The position numbers and the translations under genes were made by a program. The notes beneath the pieces were generated by a model, which was not told where the DNA came from, made no database searches, and saw nothing but the letters and a program-made list of their open reading frames with translations. Positions 10,101 through 18,302 of a DNA stretch of 64,000 nt are shown piece by piece. The stretch is from Flavobacteriales bacterium UBA6057 (lineage in GTDB: Bacteria > Bacteroidota > Bacteroidia > Flavobacteriales_G > Salibacteraceae): positions 117,063 to 181,062 of the forward strand of contig DIYJ01000020.1 in the NCBI GenBank assembly GCA_002428995.1, written 5' to 3'. Position 1 is the first letter of the stretch. The number at the start of each line of letters is the position of its first letter.

Positions 10101-10470
10101 TCTGTTCCCATACAATGGTGGAGGAGCTACATATCCTGTAACTCTGGAGATTGACAATGGCTGTGACGTTGATCAAATCGAAATGGACATCACCTTGGAT
10201 CCTGTATCTGTTCAGGAACTTGGTAACGCAAACGGAATCAGCGTATATCCTAATCCAGCGAACAATGTTCTGAACATTGCTCAAGAGAATGCTTGGAAGA
10301 ACGCAGAATTTACTTTGGTAGATCTTTCCGGACGAGTAGTATTCTCTCAGGAAGTTACCGATGGAAACCAGATTGTAACGTTCAACCTTTCTGATGTTGC
10401 CAGCGGTGCTTACTCGCTGCAAATCGTTCAGGAGTCTGGATCACAGACCCTCCCGGTGATTGTTGAATAA
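7147..10470 (+). CDS. T9SS-secreted surface protein, paralog 1 (GEVED type)
   Basis: A 1107-residue cell-surface or secreted protein. The signal peptide is residues 1-23 (ending GMNAMAQ). A GEVED-type domain covers about 50-175 (GEEVW, then YGEVEDYTITI). A CARDB-like Ig domain follows (about 180-285), then a right-handed parallel beta-helix rich in Asn/Thr/Gly (about 285-720). Next are Ig-like and PKD-like domains (about 725-1020, with LDPGGG and YAWSGGNS motifs). The C-terminal T9SS sorting domain is about 1030-1107 (SVYPNPANNVLNI, SGRVV, GAYSLQI). Acidic, Cys-containing and with few Lys, as usual for secreted Bacteroidota proteins. From the beta-helix onward it is closely related to the next two genes. 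Probable adhesin or glycan-binding structural protein; enzymatic activity is not evident. Confidence 0.9.
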   Translation: MKQIYSWVLVFCAGLFGMNAMAQAPYCTPQTSSGCSFGDQIVNFATIGGITNITNNGTACSPNNYGDFTNMVVTVDFLGSFDIEVQSGPTWNQDQTIWIDWNQDNDFDDPGEEVWSSVTWTTALQTGTINAPGTALPGSTRMRVRCNYNAQCVDPCAQQTYGEVEDYTITILPPVQNDAGIASIINPSLPTCALDSVDVIIALQTLGTANLTSCTLNWQINGGTVSTMNYTGNVAAQGGTDTITITTNQSFANGDVLKVWSDTPNGVLVDSLPTNDTIEITLATGLAGLYTIPGDYADFNAATADLAVFGVCDSVVFSVAAGTYTEFVEVGEYLGVGPQATITFMGATGTPGDVVLEYDPSANFVNDGVLNFDGADYITFQDMTIDNLSNTFNYGRTVVMDGSSTNNLFDNCVMNGSPFNTTSFNNAVIYANGGGLHNNHFTNNTILYGSHGIYYNGDFANHTSKMSAINNQIDSFYYFGIWSYYNDTTDIIGNSVYSDNTYNSKRGIYVWDNDKVLNVENNYVGQGENGNYFYAMYVGNSDGSLNNRLRVANNCVTGGNMNYTGTSYILYLTNSGLMDVHNNTITRLADSNNTNGYCHYVINGGLISEKNNSFVTYGSDYARYVTSTYSLVESNHNNYFTNGNNMLFLNGAYDDLATFNNETGFDGSSVTTDPAFIDTLACMTCNDTLDATGDPGIVMTDIMGNVRSSVTPDIGATEFIATANFTLGDDTTVCGSTYLLESGPAQSVLWTINSTPNSNPNVTLNSTSTSPEIFNVEIDVQTACGQADDQLIVTLVPAAALDSAEHICADEVATLDPGGGVNATYSWSTGDSTATIDVNTPGTYTVNKEEMGCASTSTIVVTQSDAVDIADIEPCEANGAVSVDATINNGLSYAWSGGNSNTTALNTFDVSDIYSVTATDDLGCVSVDTFTIDFIGSPVAQITYTTAGGFGVFFSSASSQQISSNTTYEWTFNGIDNSNLANPYYLFPYNGGGATYPVTLEIDNGCDVDQIEMDITLDPVSVQELGNANGISVYPNPANNVLNIAQENAWKNAEFTLVDLSGRVVFSQEVTDGNQIVTFNLSDVASGAYSLQIVQESGSQTLPVIVE

Positions 10471-10491
10471 CAACGTTTCATCCACAAGCAC

Positions 10492-10521
10492 AAAGCGGGC
10501 CTTATGGGCCCGCTTTTTTTT
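10492..10521 (+). terminator. Intrinsic terminator after paralog 1
   Basis: A perfect 10-bp GC-rich stem AAAGCGGGCC / GGCCCGCTTT with a 5-base loop, followed by a run of Ts. Confidence 0.93.
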
Positions 10522-10582
10522 GCTCTAAATCGGACGAATCAAATAATTGATCGAAAGATGGCGATCATTCGTAGAACAAGAT

Positions 10583-10590
10583 TAAATTTG
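10583..10590 (+). promoter_or_regulatory. Bacteroidota -7 promoter element (TAAATTTG)
   Basis: Exact TAnnTTTG match 26 bp before the ATG of paralog 2, located after the terminator of paralog 1. No convincing -33 TTG. Confidence 0.5.
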
Positions 10591-10616
10591 GTCACCATAC
10601 CCTTAATTAATCTATT

Positions 10617-13600
10617 ATGAGGAAAACATTACTCTACTTAACCTGTGCACTATTTTGTTCTGTCCTTTTCATAAGGCAGGCACAAGCGCAAGTCTTCGTT
10701 TACGAAGAGACTTTCACACAGGGCCAAACCTACTGCCCTGGCTCTACCAACTATGACAACTGGGGAACGTTCCGAGCAAACCTGCTTCCACTACCCTATT
10801 TGTACGTTACTATCTCCGGGTCGCTTGATCCCGTTGGTATCACCTGTAATGATCCGGCTGCTGTCGCTCAGATTGCCGCAAACCTTAACTCAGGTACAGA
10901 AACGAGCATAACATGCAATGGCACCATCTGGCGAATCGGAGCAGCCTGTAACACCGGCTGTGCGATCGTTGGAGATGATATTGAGCTGAATGCCGCTAAC
11001 ACTGGATCAGATTGCAGCTGTGGTGGAGATTATACCCTCCGCCCCTGCATTGGAAATGCCAACTGGGGAAGTATTGGAGTTGGAGGCTGTAATGCAGCGA
11101 CTCAATCTATGCGCGTAGAGTTCTTTGCTCCATCTTTCGATGATGACGCAGGAATCATCGGCATATTGAACCCTGCCCTCCCAACTTGCGGACTTGACTC
11201 TCAAGACGTTACTGTGAAACTTCAGAACCTTGGGAACAACACACTTACAAGCTGTACAATCAATTGGTCAGTTAATGGTGGAACTACCAGCACATTCTCA
11301 TACACAGGTTCTGTAGCTCCTCAAGGTGGATGTGATACAGTGATCATTACAAACGCAAGTTTCTCTAATGGAGATGATTTGGTGATCTGGACTACTGCAC
11401 CAAACGGAGCTATTGACAGCTTAGCAGCAAATGACACCTCAGCCATCACTCTGAGTACAGGTCTTGCTGGCACTTACAACATTCCTGGTGACTATGCAGA
11501 CTTCACAGCTGCCGCTGCAGATCTGGAAGCATTCGGAGTTTGTGACCACGTCATTATGAATGTGGCTGCCGGAACTTATACGGAACAAGTCACTATTGGA
11601 GACATTCTCGGCACTGACACAAACCGTACGGTAACCTTCCAGGGAGCCACGGGAATTCCCGGAGATGTAATCCTGGAATTCGATCCTAGTTCAACCTTCA
11701 ATCAAAACGGAGTTTTGCGCATCAGCGATGGTGATTTCATCACTGTCAAAGACATGACGATTGACAACCTCAGTAACACATTTAGCTATGGGCGTACCGT
11801 GGTGTTGGAAGGATCTGCTACGAACAACGTGTTCCAAAACTGCGATATTGATGGTAGCCCGTTCAATACGACTAGCGTAAATAACTGTGTGGTTTATGCG
11901 AATAGCGCGGGTCTGCACAACAATACTTTTACCGACAACAGAATTCTCGGAGGAAGTTATGCCATCTACTATCGAGGTGATTTCACTACGCACACTACGC
12001 GTGCCGTCTTTGAAGACAATGATGTAGAGAACTACTATTACTACGGTATCTACAGTTACTACAATGACTCCACTACGATCAGAGGTAACCGATTCACAAC
12101 GGATAAGCCTTACACTTCTTTGAGGGGAATCTATGTTCTGGACAACGACAAGCAACTCAATATCGAGAGCAACTATATTACCAACGATTCTTCAAATGCA
12201 GGTAATTACTTCTATGCGATGTATGTTGGCAACTCTGATGGATCGCTCAACAACAGGTTGAAGGTCACCAACAACTGCGTGGTAGGTGGAAATCCAAACT
12301 ACTCAGGAACCGCTTACACGTTCTACCTGACAAACTCTGGGTTGATGGATGTGCATAACAACACGTTTACGCGAATCTCAACACCTACTAGTACTGCCGG
12401 TTACTGCCATTACCTGCTAAACGGAGGTTTGATCTCGGAGTTGAATAACAGCTTTGTCACCTACGGTTCTCACTATGCTCGCTACGTAAACAGCACCTAT
12501 TCGTTGATAGAAAGTGACAACAACAACTTCTACACGAACGGAAACAACATGCTCTTCCTTAACGGAGCCTACAACAACTTGGCAACGTTCGCGAATGAGA
12601 CAGGATTCGACATGAACTCAGTCACTACGGACCCAATGTTCTATGACACCACATTTGCCTGTGCTACTTGCAACGATACGCTCGATGGAGCGGGAACAGG
12701 TGGACTTGTGACCATGGATGTTGATGGCAACATCCGTAGCACACAAACTCCTGACATTGGAGCAACTGAATTCATTGCTACAGCAAACTTCACATTGGGA
12801 GACGACACCACTGTTTGTGGCACTTCATACCTTCTGGAGTCAGGTCCTGCTCAGTCTGTTTTGTGGGAGATCAACTCTGTTCCAAACAGCAACCCGACTG
12901 TAATGATCAATGCCAGCGGCTCACAACCTGAAGACTTCATCGTAGATATTGACGTTCAAACGGCATGTGGTCAGGCGGATGATCAGTTAATCGTAACCCT
13001 GGTTCCGGGAGCTGCTCTTGATTCAGCTCAGCACATCTGTGCAGACCAAACAGCTACCCTCGATCCAGGAGGAGGAGGAACTGCTGACTACATGTGGAGC
13101 ACAGGAGATTCTACCTCTACCATTGATGTGGACTCCCCAGGCATCTACAACGTAACGAAGATGGAAATGGGCTGCGAAAGCTTTGCATCTATCGTGGTCA
13201 CCAAATCTGAGGCTGTCGATATTCTTGACATTGAGCCTTGCGTTGATGCCGTTCCTGTAACTATCGATGCAACAATTACCAATGGCGTAAGCTACGCATG
13301 GAGCGGAGGTTCTTCTACTGGAACTGCTCAGAATACATTCAACCAATCAGATATCTACAGTGTGACTGCTACAGATGCTGAAGGCTGTGTTTCTGAGGAT
13401 ACGTTCAGCATCTACATTCTTGAGGATCCGATCGCGGCTATCACTTACGTTGCCAACGGAGGCTTTGGATACTTCTTCAATAGCCAGAGTTCTCAGTTCA
13501 TTTCCTCCAACACTACCTACTCTTGGGTATTTGATGGAAACCAGACTTCCAGCCAGGCAAATCCATACTTCTTGTTCCCATATAGCACTACTTCGCAGAC

Positions 13601-13940
13601 CTACACCGTAAGTCTCGAGATAGACAATGGTTGTGAAACAGACTTGGTTGAAATTGATGTGGTTGTTGACCCACTGGGTATTGCTTCTGTTGCAAATTCT
13701 AAAGGTTTCAAACTATTCCCTAACCCAGCGAATAGCGTATTGAACATCACAGCTGAAGAAGCATGGTCAGAGCTTACCATCGAAATCATGGATGTTACCG
13801 GCCGTGTAATGTCCAGAGAGCAACTCAATGCCAGCCAGGACTTGATCAGCATTGGTGTTGATCACCTCTCAGCAGGTAACTACATCGTTAGGCTGAATGC
13901 TGACGATGAAGTATCGACATTCAGCGTCATCGTTGAGTAA
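10617..13940 (+). CDS. T9SS-secreted surface protein, paralog 2
   Basis: A 1107-residue paralog of the preceding gene. The signal peptide is about 1-25 (ending QAQAQ). The N-terminal module (about 26-170; ETFTQGQTYCPGSTNYDNW, and several Cys) is unrelated to the GEVED module of paralog 1 and resembles a jelly-roll/CUB-like module that I recall in other secreted Bacteroidota proteins. The rest matches paralog 1 domain by domain: CARDB-like (from DDAGIIGILNP), beta-helix (about 285-720), Ig-like and PKD-like domains, and a C-terminal T9SS sorting domain (FKLFPNPANSVLNI, TGRVM, GNYIVRL). Synonymous positions differ widely from paralog 1, so the duplication is old and the protein sequence is under selection. 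Likely role: surface adhesion or glycan binding (inference). Confidence 0.9.
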   Translation: MRKTLLYLTCALFCSVLFIRQAQAQVFVYEETFTQGQTYCPGSTNYDNWGTFRANLLPLPYLYVTISGSLDPVGITCNDPAAVAQIAANLNSGTETSITCNGTIWRIGAACNTGCAIVGDDIELNAANTGSDCSCGGDYTLRPCIGNANWGSIGVGGCNAATQSMRVEFFAPSFDDDAGIIGILNPALPTCGLDSQDVTVKLQNLGNNTLTSCTINWSVNGGTTSTFSYTGSVAPQGGCDTVIITNASFSNGDDLVIWTTAPNGAIDSLAANDTSAITLSTGLAGTYNIPGDYADFTAAAADLEAFGVCDHVIMNVAAGTYTEQVTIGDILGTDTNRTVTFQGATGIPGDVILEFDPSSTFNQNGVLRISDGDFITVKDMTIDNLSNTFSYGRTVVLEGSATNNVFQNCDIDGSPFNTTSVNNCVVYANSAGLHNNTFTDNRILGGSYAIYYRGDFTTHTTRAVFEDNDVENYYYYGIYSYYNDSTTIRGNRFTTDKPYTSLRGIYVLDNDKQLNIESNYITNDSSNAGNYFYAMYVGNSDGSLNNRLKVTNNCVVGGNPNYSGTAYTFYLTNSGLMDVHNNTFTRISTPTSTAGYCHYLLNGGLISELNNSFVTYGSHYARYVNSTYSLIESDNNNFYTNGNNMLFLNGAYNNLATFANETGFDMNSVTTDPMFYDTTFACATCNDTLDGAGTGGLVTMDVDGNIRSTQTPDIGATEFIATANFTLGDDTTVCGTSYLLESGPAQSVLWEINSVPNSNPTVMINASGSQPEDFIVDIDVQTACGQADDQLIVTLVPGAALDSAQHICADQTATLDPGGGGTADYMWSTGDSTSTIDVDSPGIYNVTKMEMGCESFASIVVTKSEAVDILDIEPCVDAVPVTIDATITNGVSYAWSGGSSTGTAQNTFNQSDIYSVTATDAEGCVSEDTFSIYILEDPIAAITYVANGGFGYFFNSQSSQFISSNTTYSWVFDGNQTSSQANPYFLFPYSTTSQTYTVSLEIDNGCETDLVEIDVVVDPLGIASVANSKGFKLFPNPANSVLNITAEEAWSELTIEIMDVTGRVMSREQLNASQDLISIGVDHLSAGNYIVRLNADDEVSTFSVIVE

Positions 13941-13960
13941 ATTAACCTAAGCTTATAGAG

Positions 13961-13990
13961 AAGGCTGCTCCATTTGGGGCAGCCTTTTTT
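13961..13990 (+). terminator. Intrinsic terminator after paralog 2
   Basis: Stem AAGGCTGCTCC / GGGGCAGCCTT (11 bp with one G-T pair), a 4-base loop and a six-base T run. Confidence 0.9.
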
Positions 13991-14041
13991 GTTTCAGCGG
14001 TAGCAATCCCAATGTTCATCGACAAATAATACTCTTTCGTC

Positions 14042-14072
14042 TTGAGTATGACCGATTTGCTATATATATTCG
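14042..14072 (+). promoter_or_regulatory. Candidate Bacteroidota promoter of paralog 3
   Basis: TTG at 14042-14044, a 20-bp spacer, then TATATTCG at 14065-14072 (one mismatch to TAnnTTTG), 24 bp before the ATG. Confidence 0.5.
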
Positions 14073-14096
14073 CAATTCATCAAAATTTAACTTCAT

Positions 14097-17000
14097 ATGA
14101 AACAGCTATACGCACTATTCGTTTGCGTGCTGACCATTTCGGTCTCTTCCGTGGTGGCTCAGCCATACGTAAACTCCTTCCCTTGGACGGAGGACTTCGA
14201 AGGTCTCAACAACTGCTCAGGATCCTGCGCAGCTTCTTGTCCGAACATCGGGGACTTCACTCAAGATGGTTCGCGTAACTGGATTGTTGACAATGGTGGG
14301 ACCGGTTCTTCAAACACAGGTCCATCTATCGATCACAACCCAGGTACATCAGCGGGTAAATACATCTACTCTGAGGCTTCTTTCCCTTGCTATTCAGGAT
14401 CTAACGACTGGATCGCAGAGAGCCCATATTTCGACATGACCAATACAAATGGTGGTTATGAGCTTACTTTCTGGTGGCACATGTACGGCCAGAGTATGGG
14501 AACAGCTCACTTTGACGTGAAAGCGAATCCAAGTGCCAGCTGGACACTGGATGTAATCCCATCATGGACAACAAACAACGATGAGTGGGAAGAGGAAATT
14601 GTAAACCTCACTTCCTATGCAGGAAATGACTCTGTTCAGTTCCGTATTCGTTACGAAGATCCAAGTAACTTCTATGGTGACTTCGCCATTGATGATTTCT
14701 CCTTGGCTCTTCTTCTCGCGGATGATGCGGGTGTAACTTCCATCCTGAGCCCACAAAACCCTTTCTGTGGAAACGATACTCAGATGGTGATTGAAATCCG
14801 AAACTTCGGAACCAACAACCTTACCTCTGCAACAATCAACCACACTGTAGGTGGTGTTGCAGGACCAGCACTGAGCTGGACTGGAAACCTTGCAACTGGA
14901 GACAGAGATACCATTACGATTAGTACTGCTACCATCACTCCAGGAACCAGTATTGATGCTGCTACATCAATGCCAAACAACGTGGTGGACCTTGCTCCAT
15001 CTAATGATGAATCTGCTGAAACCTACTTCTCAGGTCTCGCTGGTATTTATGACATTCCTGGCGACATCGCGAGCTTTGAAGATGCCGTTGACTCTATGAT
15101 TGCCATCGGAATTTGTGATTCTGTAATCTTCAACGTAGCTGCGGGTAGCTACAACGAGCAGATCACGATCCCAGAAATCCTGGGAGCCGGCCCAACAGCT
15201 TCTATCACTTTCCAGGGAGCCACGGGAACCCCAGGTGATGTTTCTCTGAACTTCGACCCAAGTTCTAACTTCAACCAAGATGGAGTTGTGAAGCTCGAGG
15301 GAACAGATTACATCCACTTCAAGGACATGACCATCGATAACACATCTAACACATTCAGCTACGGTCGTGTAGTCTATATGGTTGATGGTACACGCAACAC
15401 CAGCTTCATCAATTGTTCTTTGAATGGTAGCCCATTCAACTCTACAACGATCAACAACGTGGTTGTGCAGATGGAAGGCGATTACGCTAACAACATCTTC
15501 GAGGACAACCAGATTACTAATGGTAGCTACGGTATTCGTGCATTTGGTAATTCTGCTAACCACTGTACTAACCTTCAGATCAACAACAACCTGATCGATA
15601 GTACTTACTTCTATGCAACCTATATCTATTACACCGATACTGTATCCATTTCGCACAACGAAATGATCAGCGACAAGCCATACACTTCTCAGCGAGGTGT
15701 GTTTATGGTTGATTGTGATAAGATGGTTGATGTAGATCACAACCGAATCCACAATGACCCATCCAACGGTGGAGCTCACTACTACGCCATGTATTTCAGT
15801 GGTTGTGACGGTTCATTGAACAACCGTTTGAATGTTTCTAACAACTGTATCACAGTTGGTAACCCGAACTACACGAGCTTCTCGTACACTTTCTACATGG
15901 TCAATTCTGGAATCATGGATGTTCACAACAACACCATCAACAGAATGACCTCTCCTAACGCTACATCAGGTTATGTTCACTACATCAGCGGTGGAGGTTT
16001 GATTTCCGAGAAGAATAACAGCTTCTACACCAATGGAGGTGCTTACGTACGCTACGTAACCAGCACTTACTCCATGATTGAGAGTGAGAACAACAACTAC
16101 TATAACAATGGTAACTCTACGTTCCTCTTCTTGAATGGCCAGCACCAATCTGTTGAAGATTTTGCAAGCGAGACTGGTTTCGACCAAAACTCTGTGAGCA
16201 CGAATCCAATGTTTACTGATTCTTCGCTTTGTACTACTTGTAACGACACACTTGACGGTGGAGGTACTCCAGTAAACTTAGTGGATGACCTGAATGGTGA
16301 AATCAGAAGCCTCACAACTCCTGATATCGGAGCCATCGAGTACATCGCAACAGCGAACTACACACTTGGAGATGATACTACTGTTTGTGGTTCCTCATTC
16401 CTTCTTGAATCAGGTCCTGCACAGTCTGTACTGTGGACAATCAACTCCACACCAAACAGCAACCCTAATGTGATGCTGAATGCTTCAGGATCGCAACCCG
16501 AAACCTTTGCTGTTGAGATCGACCTACAGACTGCTTGTGGTCAAGCTGACGATGACATGATCGTGACGCTGATACCTAATGCATCCCTGGATTCAAATCA
16601 GCACATCTGTGCCGGAGAAACAGCAACGCTTGATCCAGGAGGAGGAACATCAGCTACTTACATGTGGAACGATGGATCAACCGATCCTACCCTTGAAGTA
16701 GATCAGCCAGGTACTTATTCTGTAACCAAGACTGATGGCGACTGTGTAAGCGATGCTATGATCGTAGTGACTCAGTCTACCGCTGTAGAGCTTTTGGATG
16801 CTGAGGTTTGTTCTGAAAACCTTCCTTTCCTCATGGACGCTACCATTCCTGATGGTATCTCTTATGCTTGGTCAGGTGGTACTGCTACAACATCAGCACA
16901 AAACACCTTTAATGATGGTAACACATACTCTGTGACTGCTACTGACGCATTCGGATGTGTAAGCTCAGATGACTTCCAGCTTACAGTGCTCGAAGAGCCT

Positions 17001-17510
17001 GTACCTGCAATTGTTGAAACACACAACGGTCTGGTATATTTCTTTGATGCTAGCAGCTCACTCTATGTGACTCCTTCTTCCATCATTACATGGGACTTCG
17101 GAGACGGAACAATGGGAACAGGATTGACCGATACCGTAGTATATTCTTGGACAAACCCAAGCAACCCTACTCCTTACACCGTTACCTTGACCATTGATAA
17201 TGGTTGTGGAAATGAATTCACAACAATTGATATCGCACCTTCTGTAGGTATCAATGATGTTGAGTACGGAGCCTTCAGCGTTTATCCTAACCCTGCTCAG
17301 TCTGTATTGAATCTTCAGCTGACCAATGCGTTCGGAAGCCAAGGATCTGTCGAATTCATCGACATCAGTGGTCGTGTAGTACAAACAGAGACCCTCAACG
17401 CTGCATCTGACTTCGCTCAGTTTGACGTGTCTGAATTGGCATCTGGTACTTACACAATCAAGATTACCGGTGATGAGCAAGTACTCGTAAATCGTGTGAC
17501 GATCGAGTAA
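14097..17510 (+). CDS. T9SS-secreted surface protein, paralog 3 (MAM-like)
   Basis: A 1137-residue third paralog. The signal peptide is about 1-21 (ending SSVVAQ). The N-terminal module (about 24-205) is MAM/jelly-roll-like: FPWTEDFEGLNNC, DWIAESPYFDM, ELTFWWHMYG and FAIDDFSLAL are typical of this fold. Downstream come the shared CARDB-like domain (from DDAGVTSILSP), the Asn-rich beta-helix (about 320-750), Ig-like domains, a clear PKD domain (ITWDFGDGT near 1000) and the T9SS sorting domain (FSVYPNPAQSVLNL, SGRVV, GTYTIKI). It is the most diverged at the C-terminal PKD but almost identical in the block TLGDDTTVCGSS. Own promoter candidate and strong terminator. Confidence 0.9.
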   Translation: MKQLYALFVCVLTISVSSVVAQPYVNSFPWTEDFEGLNNCSGSCAASCPNIGDFTQDGSRNWIVDNGGTGSSNTGPSIDHNPGTSAGKYIYSEASFPCYSGSNDWIAESPYFDMTNTNGGYELTFWWHMYGQSMGTAHFDVKANPSASWTLDVIPSWTTNNDEWEEEIVNLTSYAGNDSVQFRIRYEDPSNFYGDFAIDDFSLALLLADDAGVTSILSPQNPFCGNDTQMVIEIRNFGTNNLTSATINHTVGGVAGPALSWTGNLATGDRDTITISTATITPGTSIDAATSMPNNVVDLAPSNDESAETYFSGLAGIYDIPGDIASFEDAVDSMIAIGICDSVIFNVAAGSYNEQITIPEILGAGPTASITFQGATGTPGDVSLNFDPSSNFNQDGVVKLEGTDYIHFKDMTIDNTSNTFSYGRVVYMVDGTRNTSFINCSLNGSPFNSTTINNVVVQMEGDYANNIFEDNQITNGSYGIRAFGNSANHCTNLQINNNLIDSTYFYATYIYYTDTVSISHNEMISDKPYTSQRGVFMVDCDKMVDVDHNRIHNDPSNGGAHYYAMYFSGCDGSLNNRLNVSNNCITVGNPNYTSFSYTFYMVNSGIMDVHNNTINRMTSPNATSGYVHYISGGGLISEKNNSFYTNGGAYVRYVTSTYSMIESENNNYYNNGNSTFLFLNGQHQSVEDFASETGFDQNSVSTNPMFTDSSLCTTCNDTLDGGGTPVNLVDDLNGEIRSLTTPDIGAIEYIATANYTLGDDTTVCGSSFLLESGPAQSVLWTINSTPNSNPNVMLNASGSQPETFAVEIDLQTACGQADDDMIVTLIPNASLDSNQHICAGETATLDPGGGTSATYMWNDGSTDPTLEVDQPGTYSVTKTDGDCVSDAMIVVTQSTAVELLDAEVCSENLPFLMDATIPDGISYAWSGGTATTSAQNTFNDGNTYSVTATDAFGCVSSDDFQLTVLEEPVPAIVETHNGLVYFFDASSSLYVTPSSIITWDFGDGTMGTGLTDTVVYSWTNPSNPTPYTVTLTIDNGCGNEFTTIDIAPSVGINDVEYGAFSVYPNPAQSVLNLQLTNAFGSQGSVEFIDISGRVVQTETLNAASDFAQFDVSELASGTYTIKITGDEQVLVNRVTIE

Positions 17511-17531
17511 TCCTCAGAAAACTCTTTCATG

Positions 17532-17568
17532 AAAGCGGGATCCAATATTTGGATCCCGCTTTTTTTTT
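17532..17568 (+). terminator. Intrinsic terminator after paralog 3
   Basis: A 12-bp perfect stem AAAGCGGGATCC / GGATCCCGCTTT, a 7-base loop and nine Ts. The remaining gap to 17740 holds nothing else I can identify. Confidence 0.93.
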
Positions 17569-17740
17569 GCCCCATTCCAAAGACTGCAGGAGAATCTGTC
17601 AAGAGAATAATAACACGACATGCGGCAAACGAAATGGTATCCCCCACTCGTTTCTTTAAATGACACAGCTCTTCACCCACCTGTCATTTCCTACCACTAC
17701 ATCGTTAAATTCGACCAATTGCTATTTTTTTTCGACAAAA

Positions 17741-17771
17741 TTGTTTTTGAGACGTCTAATAATTATCTTAG
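17741..17771 (+). promoter_or_regulatory. Candidate Bacteroidota promoter
   Basis: TTG at 17741-17743, a 20-bp spacer, then TATCTTAG at 17764-17771 (one mismatch to TAnnTTTG), 15 bp before the next ATG. Confidence 0.45.
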
Positions 17772-17786
17772 TAAAAAATAAACGCG

Positions 17787-18302
17787 ATGCAAACCTTCTT
17801 TGAATCCATCCCCCTCCTCAGCAAGTTCGGCCCGGGAATATTTATTCCAATCGCATGTTTTGCCTTAGTAGGCATTTTAGCTCAATGGTCGCTCTACGAT
17901 AAATGCGGTCAACCAGGCATTGCCTGTATTGTCCCTGTATGGAACGTTATTGCATTCTTGAAAATCGTTGGAAGGCCAGCATGGCACAGCGTTTTTGTAA
18001 TGGCTCCACCACCCGTTGTGTTAGCCTCATTACTAATCCCAAACCCGACTATTCAATATGCAGTAATGGGAGTTGTAGGTGCCTTTTGGATCGCGTTTAT
18101 GATAAAGGTCTACATCGAACTTTGCCAATCATTCGGACACTATAAAACCATTGACTATCTCTTGGTTACGATCTTCAATGGTTTCTATGTATTGCATCTG
18201 GGACTCTCCTATAAAGAAAAGTACAGAGGTCCTGTATACGGAAAACAAAAACAAGCTACCGCGAAGAAGGGCGGTCAGCAATTAAAGAGTCAACTTGCCT
18301 GA
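17787..18302 (+). CDS. DUF5684-like integral membrane protein
   Basis: A 171-residue inner-membrane protein with four predicted helices (about 15-32, 44-60, 68-105 as a pair, 125-145). The pattern GQPGIACIVPVWNVIAFLKIVGRP.W resembles the membrane domain called DUF5684, which I also recall fused to the N-terminus of Bacteroidota signal peptidases; no peptidase motif is present here. The C-terminal tail is basic (KQKQATAKKGGQQLK). Its 3' end overlaps the convergent alaS gene by 13 bp, and its likely terminator lies inside alaS. Function unknown. Confidence 0.72.
   Translation: MQTFFESIPLLSKFGPGIFIPIACFALVGILAQWSLYDKCGQPGIACIVPVWNVIAFLKIVGRPAWHSVFVMAPPPVVLASLLIPNPTIQYAVMGVVGAFWIAFMIKVYIELCQSFGHYKTIDYLLVTIFNGFYVLHLGLSYKEKYRGPVYGKQKQATAKKGGQQLKSQLA

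Noticed and set aside
15030..15779. 249-codon open frame antisense to paralog 3
   Set aside because: Composition mirrors the Asn/Thr-rich coding strand, no motif or signal is present, and similar antisense frames occur in the other paralogs.
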